Origin: an uncultured Lachnospiraceae bacterium
GTDB taxonomy: Bacteria > Bacillota > Clostridia > Lachnospirales > Lachnospiraceae
Direction of reading: 5' to 3'
Assembly: GCA_910577105.1 (NCBI GenBank)
Contig: CAJTMB010000031.1
Location: 1 to 31,539 of the forward strand
Length of the DNA: 31,539 bases
Every line of letters begins with the position of its first letter. Within the stretch, counting starts at the first letter, position 1. A program made the position numbers and the translations under genes. Below the pieces are notes generated by a model. It made no database searches and was not told the origin of the DNA. It saw only the letters and a program-made list of their open reading frames with translations. Positions 22,948 to 29,707 of this stretch are shown piece by piece.

Positions 22948-24132
22948 ATGCAGAAATACAATATTATTCACTTACCAAAAGAACAGTGGAAAAACCATAT
23001 ACTTCCCATGGATTATACTTCGGACTTTTATTACGATGTTTCCATAGAGAAAAAAGAAGGGGCGTTTCTGGCATCCTTTGTCAAAAAGCCTGCCCAGCCT
23101 CCTATTTCCCACACCGGGGAAGAATATGACTTCCCGGACAAATTGTATCAGGATTTCTGGGAAAAAGCGTATGCATGGGGCATTTTGGAGGAAGGAAAGC
23201 TTGTTGCCGCCATAGAAACCTGTCCTGAAGAATGGTCCAACCGCCTGCGCGTAACAGAATTGTGGGTGGCAGATGGGCAAAGGCGGATGGGCATGGGGCA
23301 CGCCCTCATGTCTCTTGCCAAGGAACAGGCAAGACTGGAACGCCGCAGGGCCATCATTCTGGAAACACAGTCCTGTAACAGCGCCGCCATTTCCTTTTAC
23401 CTGAAAGAGGGCTTTTCCCTTATCGGCTTTGATGCCTGCTGCTATGCCAACAATGACCTTGCGCGCAGGGAGGTCCGCATGGAACTCGGCTATATCCGCA
23501 ATAAACCCGAAAAGCTGCCTTTATCGGCAGTCACCATCCGTCCCGAAACGCCTGCCGATTACATGCAGACAGAGCGTATGGCACAGCGGGCTTTCTGGAA
23601 CAAACACCGGCCGGGCTGCGACGAACACTTGCTTGTCCATAAACTTCGGACAGACTCCGGTTATCTTCCCGAAATCAGCCGGGTGGCAGAAGTTGACGGA
23701 AAAATTGCCGGCTGCATTATGTACTCTAAATCCTGTTTGTCAAACGAAAACGGAAATCACGATATTATTACCTTCGGACCGTTATGTGTGGACCCGGATT
23801 ATGCAGGAATGGGTATAGGCGAAATACTGGTGAAAGAAACCGTAAAACTGGCAACGGATGCCGGTTATCCGGGCATCGTAATATTCGGTGAACCGGATTA
23901 TTATCCAAGACTTGGGTTTAAGACCTGCGACCACTTCGGCATCACAACGGCGGACGGCAAAAATTTCGATGCGTTCATGGGATTGGAGTTAAAAAAAGAC
24001 GCCCTCTCAGCAATCGGGGGACGTTTTCATGAGGCGGAAGTGTTTGAAACTCTGACTGCCGAAGAAACGGAAAATTTAAACCAAAATTTCCCTTATCTGG
24101 AAAAACAGCAGTTTCCGGGACAGTGGGATTAG
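22948..24132 (+). CDS. Double-GNAT-domain acetyltransferase
   Basis: A 394-residue protein with two GNAT domains. The first (about 60-180) contains LWVADGQRRMGMGHALMSLA and resembles streptothricin-acetyltransferase-like domains. The second (about 195-340) contains LCVDPDYAGMGIGEILVKE and resembles YhbS-type acetyltransferases, including GEPDYYPRLGFKT. A C-terminal extension of about 50 residues follows. GGAGG stands before the ATG. The substrate is unknown; small-molecule or antibiotic detoxification is possible but unproven. The stop codon touches the first structured repeat unit at 24132. Confidence 0.88.
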   Translation: MQKYNIIHLPKEQWKNHILPMDYTSDFYYDVSIEKKEGAFLASFVKKPAQPPISHTGEEYDFPDKLYQDFWEKAYAWGILEEGKLVAAIETCPEEWSNRLRVTELWVADGQRRMGMGHALMSLAKEQARLERRRAIILETQSCNSAAISFYLKEGFSLIGFDACCYANNDLARREVRMELGYIRNKPEKLPLSAVTIRPETPADYMQTERMAQRAFWNKHRPGCDEHLLVHKLRTDSGYLPEISRVAEVDGKIAGCIMYSKSCLSNENGNHDIITFGPLCVDPDYAGMGIGEILVKETVKLATDAGYPGIVIFGEPDYYPRLGFKTCDHFGITTADGKNFDAFMGLELKKDALSAIGGRFHEAEVFETLTAEETENLNQNFPYLEKQQFPGQWD

Positions 24133-24284
24133 CGTGAGAAGAACTTCTAACTGCCTTTGGCAGTTTTCGCTTGCAGCAAAGGCTGCTTCGCGAAGAAGTT
24201 CTATGTCTCACGCTTGAGAAATGCCTGAAATGCGGCATTTCTCATTTGGATTTGTGTTGCAGCGAAGCTGCAACATGGAGGTTA
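24132..24284 (+). repeat. Multi-hairpin structured repeat, unit 1
   Basis: Stem A pairs GCGTGAGA (24132-24139) with TCTCACGC (24206-24213) and continues as AGAACTTCT (24140-24148) with AGAAGTTCT (24194-24202). It encloses hairpins AACTGCC/GGCAGTT and GCAGC/GCTGC. Hairpin B is GAGAAATGCC/GGCATTTCTC (24216-24225, 24234-24243). Hairpin C is TTGCAGC/GCTGCAA (24257-24263, 24267-24273). The unit ends ATGGAGGTTA. Confidence 0.85.
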
Positions 24285-24420
24285 GTGTGAGAAGTACTTC
24301 TAAAATTCAGCAGCAGAGGCTGCTTCGTTAAGAAGTACTAAGTCTCACACTGGAGAATGCCTAAAATGCGGCATTCTCCGCACAGATTTGGGATTCCGCA
24401 GAGTGGAATCATGGAGGTTA
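24285..24420 (+). repeat. Multi-hairpin structured repeat, unit 2
   Basis: The same architecture with changed bases that stay paired. Stem A is GTGTGAGA/TCTCACAC (24285-24292, 24343-24350) with AGTACTTCT/AGAAGTACT (24293-24301, 24331-24339). Hairpin B is GGAGAATGCC/GGCATTCTCC. Hairpin C is GATTCC/GGAATC (24392-24397, 24405-24410). It lacks the AACTGCC hairpin of unit 1 and ends ATGGAGGTTA. Confidence 0.85.
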
Positions 24421-24461
24421 GCGTAAAATGAAGTTCTAACCTCTCACAGCAGGGGCTGTAA
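24421..24461 (+). repeat. Partial third unit of the structured repeat
   Basis: GCGTAAAATGAAGTTCTAAC resembles the first half of stem A, and ACAGC/GCTGT matches the inner hairpin. The rest of the unit is missing. The repeat merges here with an interrupted leftward ORF that starts at 24520 (MYKECIRLLIKHGIKIEKRT). Confidence 0.5.
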
Positions 24462-24520
24462 GTCCTTTTTTCAATCTTAATACCATGCTTTATTAATAGA
24501 CGAATACATTCTTTATACAT

Positions 24521-24926
24521 TTACTTTTCTACTAAACATTCCAAGCTATTAAATCCTTCATTTTGACTGTTTCCCCATTCCACCTTGAAATATGTACCAT
24601 TAGTATATTTCGTTATCACTTACATAATTTCATCCAAAAAACATACCATCTAATAATCTGCTCGCTACTCTCTGCATAAGTTTCGTTAAATCTATGTAGT
24701 GCCAATTTCAGATAAAAAAGCATATTGGTATATGAAATAATTATTGTTTCACCCTCATCAGATTCAAGCCAATAGTGCTTATCCAGCTCCTTTTCTTCAT
24801 ATACAGCACTACAAAGTTCAACAAAGCTCCTGTCTTTTCCAGTTTAAAAAGTCTTGGAATGACTTGTTCTTTTATATTTGCATCATGTTTCTCCTCTAAA
24901 AAATGGAAGTCCACTGATTGTAACAT
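24521..24926 (-). pseudogene. Remnant of a small protein of the immunity region, frameshifted
   Basis: Coding sense moves through several frames: LQSVDFHFLEEKHDANIKEQ and LEKTGALLNFVVLYMKK up to about 24800, ELDKHYWLESDEGETIIISY next, FYLKLALHRFNETYAESSEQ to the stop at 24616, and KYTNGTYFKVEWGNSQNEGF ending at 24521. Three or more indels are needed to join them. No good ribosome site precedes the ATG at 24926. The family is unknown. Its place after a Tdi1-like immunity gene suggests an unused immunity gene. Confidence 0.55.
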
Positions 24927-24948
24927 TAGTCCAAAATATAGAAAAACA

Positions 24949-25470
24949 TTAAAAAAGACTGCATATTATTTCCCAATATACCTCCATATCCGATACTTCT
25001 AAATTTTCAAGTACATCATCCCCGTTTAAAAATAGCGGAACCTTATATCCCGCACATTCACTATTTTTCAATTCATATTTATTATTTTTAAGAAACCACT
25101 CGTTGAAAAAATCAGATGCGAGTGAATCCTGATTATAGTCCACAATCTCCACATTATGAAAATCTTCAAAAGAAGCAGGAATATCTAAGACCTCATCGGT
25201 TCCGGGTTCAAATAAAAGAACGGTTCCACTTTCCTTATTTAATCCGAATATCCTGCCAAGCCAATCGTAGCCAAATACTGAAATTCTGCCTTTGTACAAA
25301 GGAAATGATTGCTCCGTTATGACAGTCCATTTTTCGATATCATCCGTTTTAAACAATCGATACATTCCATTTAGAAAACTCTTTCCGTTTAGCGATTTGC
25401 AAAATTCTTCCATACTGCTAATTTTCTCGTTATTTTCATAACCCACAAAATCCAAAAAGTTTTCAAACAT
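24949..25470 (-). CDS. Tdi1/DUF1851-like immunity protein
   Basis: A 173-residue acidic soluble protein. The C-terminal part, PLFLNGDDVLENLEVSDMEV followed by YWEIICSLF, resembles the C-terminal domain of the Tdi1-type immunity proteins (DUF1851) that protect against secreted toxins. The N-terminal half, with IFGLNKESGTVLLFEPGTDE, fits the GAD-like domain often found with it. AGGAG lies 7 bases before the ATG at 25470; another ATG adjoins at 25473, and the longer ORF to 25530 has no ribosome site. No matching toxin is in the window, so it is an orphan immunity gene downstream of the Rhs locus. Confidence 0.75.
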   Translation of the reverse strand: MFENFLDFVGYENNEKISSMEEFCKSLNGKSFLNGMYRLFKTDDIEKWTVITEQSFPLYKGRISVFGYDWLGRIFGLNKESGTVLLFEPGTDEVLDIPASFEDFHNVEIVDYNQDSLASDFFNEWFLKNNKYELKNSECAGYKVPLFLNGDDVLENLEVSDMEVYWEIICSLF

Positions 25471-26108
25471 CATTATGCTCCTTTTTCTTGTAAAAAATTT
25501 TACTATTTTCATCTTCAACCAACTTCTCATGTCATAGCATTCTTTTGTCTATTCTCCTTTATTTTCTCTGCTGACTTTCATTGAATTCTGTGAATGGATA
25601 GATTTCAACTTTGGGGGTATCGTGTGTTGTCAAGAATGGAGATGTATTTCATAATGGACATGGATATTTTTCAACTGTTCTTCAACAATTTAGAAGAACG
25701 ACCTTATAACAATATTTATCAAAATATCAATCAGTATGCCAATTATTTGGAAAATACAATGCAGGAACATAAATCAACGACCAATGCAAAAAACTTGATT
25801 TATGGGATGAACAGCGGATAGTTATAATTCAGTGGATAGATGCCATCCAAGCACAGGAATCTGCTTATGCGGTGGTTGTTTTCCAAATGGGTATGCAGTG
25901 CTGTTTTTCCTTATTGATGTAATTAATTGATTTATAATCACAAACAGAAAATCTGCGGTATCTCATGATTTTTGGGGTCCTAGAAATACCGCTGATACTG
26001 TGTTTTTATTTAAAATATAAGAAGATTTTTTCTCCCCCTTATACCCTCTGGTGAGTGTCATTGTAACATGGGCATTTTGGGATTGTCGAGTAAAATGTTA
26101 CAAAATTA
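25471..26108. other. AT-rich stretch without a convincing gene
   Basis: A 75-codon rightward ORF at 25594-25821 (MDRFQLWGYRVLSRMEMYFI...) has no ribosome site and no recognisable domain, and the other frames are broken. I regard the stretch as decayed DNA between immunity genes. No strong hairpin or repeat was found. Confidence 0.4.
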
Positions 26109-26903
26109 TCATATCTTTGAAATTTCTATTGTTGGTTTCCATTCAGTAACAATATCAATATTGTAATTCTGAGTAATTACAACATAATGTTTTAAATTAA
26201 AAACTTCTCCATAACCATCAGAAATTTGATTTATTTGTTCTGCAAATTCACCATCTTGCACCTCATAAATTATATTCTGAAAATCATTAACTTTATATTT
26301 CTGTATTTCATAATCAGAATAAAGGTTACTTTGCACAATTCCTTCATCTAACATACGTACTGCTTGAACCATACCAAAATTAATCATTACGCATGTGTGA
26401 CTACTTGATAGTTCTATAGTTAGTCCTTGTTTCTCACCATTTATTAACTGCATTTGATAAACTGCTTTTGGAATTGTACCAACAAATACTTCCTTCCATC
26501 TTTCTTAGATAATTGCCTTAAATGGAGCGTGTCCTGTATCCGCGTTCCTTAATAATGATGGTTTTCTGAACCTCAAACTTGTTTCAAAATTAAAAATAAT
26601 TTTTTCTTTCTCGATTTTATTTAATGAAACATTAATCCATATGGGAACAAATGGTGACTTGCATGCAACTAAGTTCACTGTTTCATCAATTGTCAATAAT
26701 CTATTCCCTACATTTTTTTCACTTAACGCAATCAGTCGCATGGAATCATCTCTACTATTACAAGGTTTATTTTTTTCATAAATAGGAATAATTTTAAATC
26801 TAATTTTCTCCTCATCCTCATTCTTGATTTTTATAATCTCATCTATAGTCATTATAAGATTTTGATAAAAAATACTCTTATTCATTTCTTTTACTTTTTC
26901 CAT
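26109..26903 (-). pseudogene. Immunity-type protein with an in-frame stop
   Basis: Two segments lie in the same frame. The first (26903-26505) runs from MEKVKEMNKSIFYQNLIMTI to NADTGHAPFKAII and TAA. The frame then continues without start as ERWKEVFVGTIPKAVYQMQL and runs to ISKI at 26109. A single nonsense change would split a roughly 264-residue protein in this way. GAGG stands 8 bases before the ATG at 26903. It begins 11 bases after the stop of the displaced toxin tip, the place of a cognate immunity gene. The family is not recognised. Two separate small proteins are possible, but the second part has no ribosome site. Confidence 0.65.
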
Positions 26904-26914
26904 TTCATTATCCT

Positions 26915-27663
26915 CTATTTAGGCATATGTTGTACTGGACCATTATAAAAGACATTCGAATCTATTACATAACTTGACAGCGAAGTAGTAAATTCTTCTA
27001 TCCTAATCCATGCATTATCAACATTCAATCCCTTATTGTTTAAAACATTCTGGTAATTCATAGCCTGCGTTACAGTCGGTTGAAAATGCCCGGATTCATT
27101 TGTTATAAGTCTGACATATCCCTGTGAATTTATCTGTATTGTTCCTGCTGCCTAAACACTTTCTCCTCCAGCCAGATATGAATGCCCTCTTCCCAACTGC
27201 AAATTTCCATCCATATCAACGACAAAATCAACCTCATGAATACCATTCTCAAGCATTATCTTTCCACTTTCAATAGCATAATTGAATGTTCTTCCCGTCT
27301 GATTATCATAAGGAAATTTGTTGGTAATACTTTGTATCTCATTTCCCCCATCACACCCTTCACTCCGGTTCATCTCCTCCACTGCCGCAAGCCTTCCCGG
27401 ATATAGGTGTTTGGCAGTTTCGACGCTGTCACCCTTTCATACGCCAGCCCTGTCCCATAGAATGTCAGTGCGCTCAGCGAACCGTAAATGCCGTCCATCG
27501 CCACTGCTTCCGGTATTGTATCCTGCCCTGTCAGCGCACGCTGGGTTGCTCCGGAACTGATTCCCTCCGGCTGCGGTTGCCGCAAGCACCGGGTTAAGTG
27601 TCGCACCTAACACCGTCCCTCATACTGCACCGGCTGTCGTCGTGTTGACTATGTTTACAAGTG
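26915..27663 (-). pseudogene. Displaced Rhs toxin tip (orphan C-terminus), broken
   Basis: The upstream part (27663-27350) is closely similar to the end of the Rhs core at 29990-30520, but lacks about 200 bases in the middle (join near 27562). One missing base near 27403 shifts the frame after NTYIRE. After the shared border EEMNRSEGCD the toxin part differs: EIQSITNKFPYDNQTGRTFN ... LQLGRGHSYLAGGESV, then an amber stop (TAG at 27152), then in frame AAGTIQINSQGYVRLITNES to GPVQHMPK and the stop at 26915. The toxin family is uncertain. With one deletion, one frameshift and one stop, it cannot be expressed as a toxin unless recombined onto the main gene. Confidence 0.8.
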
Positions 27664-27971
27664 TGCTTTCCATTCACTTTCAGTTAAATGGCACAGAATG
27701 AATTTTAAGCTGTTAGGCGTGGGAAGGAATCGACGCGGTAGTATCGTCAACTAACGACAACACAGCAAATGGAAATTCAAGCAAGCCATTTGGAGAAATA
27801 TGAATAGAATACTGAGCCCGAGAGTGTAACTTAATTTGCGTAAACCTCTTAGATTCATGAAAAAAATATTGGAATTGCGGTAGTAGGGGATTTAAACCCC
27901 TAACACTTTGATTTTTGCATAACATACCCAGGCTGTCAACAGACAGTCTGGTTTTTGTATTTCTCTGGATT
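27664..27971. other. Intergenic stretch between toxin tip and IS remnant
   Basis: No supported gene. A 97-codon leftward ORF at 27713-28006 overlaps the transposase end and lacks a ribosome site. AGGGGTTTAAATCCCCT (minus strand, about 27880-27900) resembles a tRNA T-arm, followed by ACTACCGCA, but no other tRNA part is present. A terminator lies at 27928-27956. Confidence 0.4.
27928..27956 (+). terminator. Hairpin with T-run next to the IS remnant
   Basis: CCAGGCTGTC (27928-27937) pairs with GACAGTCTGG (27942-27951), allowing one G-T pair, followed by TTTTT. It points rightward toward the 3' end of the leftward transposase remnant and could shield it from outside transcription, as insertion sequences often do. 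Confidence 0.6.
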
Positions 27972-29154
27972 TTATTCCATGTCAGCAGGTGAAATCCTGC
28001 CTCCAAAGTATATGCAGAGCTGATTTAGGGGCTTTCCCCGGTTCCAGCTGGCACCGGTCCATTTTTCGATGATGTCACACATCGCCGGATACAGAATTTT
28101 AAACAAGGCTTCGTCTGTCGCAAAGATGTTTCTGGATTTTGTCACCTTACGCAGCTGCCGGTTGAAATTTTCTATGGAATTCGTGGTATAGATGATTTTC
28201 CTTATTTCCGGTGGGTACTTGACGTAAGTGGATAATTTCGTCCGGTTATTTCTCCATGAGGCTACGGATGAGGGGTATTTTGGGTCCCACTTGTCTTCGG
28301 AACGGTCTAAATTTTCCAGTGCCATTTTCACTGTTGCAGCCTAATATACCTACTTTAAATCCTTTACAAAAGGCTTCAGGTCTTTATAATTCATGATTTT
28401 AGTGGAATACAGCACCTGATGGACGATGCACCTCTGGATTTCTGCTTTGGGAAATGCCGCCCCGAAAGCATCCCCAAAACCGGTCAGTCCATCTACCGAT
28501 ACAATCATGATATCCTCTACGCCACGGTTCTTGATTTTCTTCAGGTCACCCGGCCGGTAATTGGTACTTTTATTTCCACCAATCCACATACCCGGAACTT
28601 CTTTTTGTCCATTTAGCCGGATACCAATGGCAACATATACAGCCTTCTTGACCGTCTGGTTGTCCTGCCTTACATGGAAATGAACAGCATCCATGAAAAC
28701 AATGGCATATTTCTTTTCGAGCGGGCGGTTCTGCCATTCTTTTGCGATGGGAAATATCCTGTCCGTCATATGGGATATCATTTTAGCGGAGGCATCCACT
28801 CCACAGACAGATTTTAAATGAGCGGAGATGTCACAGGTAGTCATACCTTTTGCATATATGGAAAGTACCTAATCCTCAATGTTAGGGATATCATTCTGTT
28901 CTTTTTTTACCACTTGTGGCCCGAATTCACCCAAAAGGTCTCTTGAAATATCGGGGTCAATCTCCCCAAGGGAAGAAGTGACTGTTTTCTTACTGTACCC
29001 ATTTCTGCTGTCATCAGTTTCTTTGTTCTGATGGTCATACTTGGAATAACCAAGTTTCTGGTCCATCTCTGCTTCCGGCATGCCCTGCAGGGTATCGCCT
29101 AGTAAACCGTTGATGAACGCTTTGCATTCTGGTGTAAGTTTTTTGTCTTGCCAT
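27972..29154 (-). pseudogene. IS256-family (mutator-type) transposase, degraded
   Basis: The N-terminus (ATG at 29154 after GGAGG) is out of frame by an A-run indel near 29138. From there one frame reads LTPECKAFINGLLGDTLQGM, RNGYSKKTVTSSLGEID, and the catalytic core with the DDE parts AIVFMDAVHFHVR, IVSVDGLTGFGDAFGAA and TTNSIENFNRQLRKVT. It is cut by TAG at 28869, 28350 and 28341, all in the same frame. A functional protein would be about 390 residues. Terminal inverted repeats were not identified, so the element's borders are unknown. It has landed between the immunity gene at 29300 and the displaced toxin tip. Confidence 0.88.
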
Positions 29155-29299
29155 AAAATATCCTCCTGGATTGTATTTATATTAACATCAATCCAAGAGG
29201 ATATATACTACATATCTAGTTTAAACAAAATTTCTTACTATTTCACAGAATCCAAATCAGTGAAAAAACATTATAATACAAAATTACTTTAAATTGCAT

Positions 29300-29674
29300 T
29301 TACCTATCCATAATAACTTCTTGATTTACTTCATACTCGACTCTTGTTAATTCTATATTATCCGCTTCTATTTGTGTCGAATCTGCCGTAAAAATCTCTA
29401 GCTCATTTATAACTCCGCCAGCAATATGCAATAGAAATACTATAGGTGCCGATGCCTGTTGAAAAGCCCTCATTTCTACAGGTACTCTAACATGAAATGG
29501 ATAAGGCTCTATTTCCCCTTCAATTTTAAATTCTATAGAAATAAAGGCATACTCTTGCTTATAAACAATCCTTGCTTTTGAAAATTGTTTAAGTAAAATA
29601 TCTCTACCTTGAAATTCTACATTCATCAGACTATCAATCCATTGTTGTTCTTTTTCTTTTAACTCTCTATACAT
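29300..29674 (-). CDS. DUF6984-like immunity protein of the Rhs toxin
   Basis: A 124-residue protein, MYRELKEKEQQWIDSLMNVE to the end VEYEVNQEVIMDR. The central part, YPFHVRVPVEMRAFQQASAP and VFLLHIAGGVINELEIFTAD, matches the DUF6984 family as I recall it, found next to polymorphic toxins. AAAGG lies 7 bases before the ATG at 29674; the TTG two codons earlier is less likely. It starts 33 bases after the stop of the Rhs gene, the standard position of the cognate immunity gene. It presumably binds and blocks the toxin tip of that gene in the cytoplasm. Confidence 0.8.
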   Translation of the reverse strand: MYRELKEKEQQWIDSLMNVEFQGRDILLKQFSKARIVYKQEYAFISIEFKIEGEIEPYPFHVRVPVEMRAFQQASAPIVFLLHIAGGVINELEIFTADSTQIEADNIELTRVEYEVNQEVIMDR

Positions 29675-29707
29675 TTTCAATCCTTTCTAATCTTTATTAC
29701 TTACATT

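Noticed and set aside
27152..28871. Amber codons in the transposase (28869, 28350, 28341) and in the toxin tip (27152) as possible recoded sense codons
   Set aside because: All four in-frame stops here are TAG, and Gln would fit the sites. But TAG is used as the normal stop of intact genes in the window (for example at 2490, 2860 and 24132), and the same genes carry frameshifts and deletions, so mutation of CAG to TAG is simpler.
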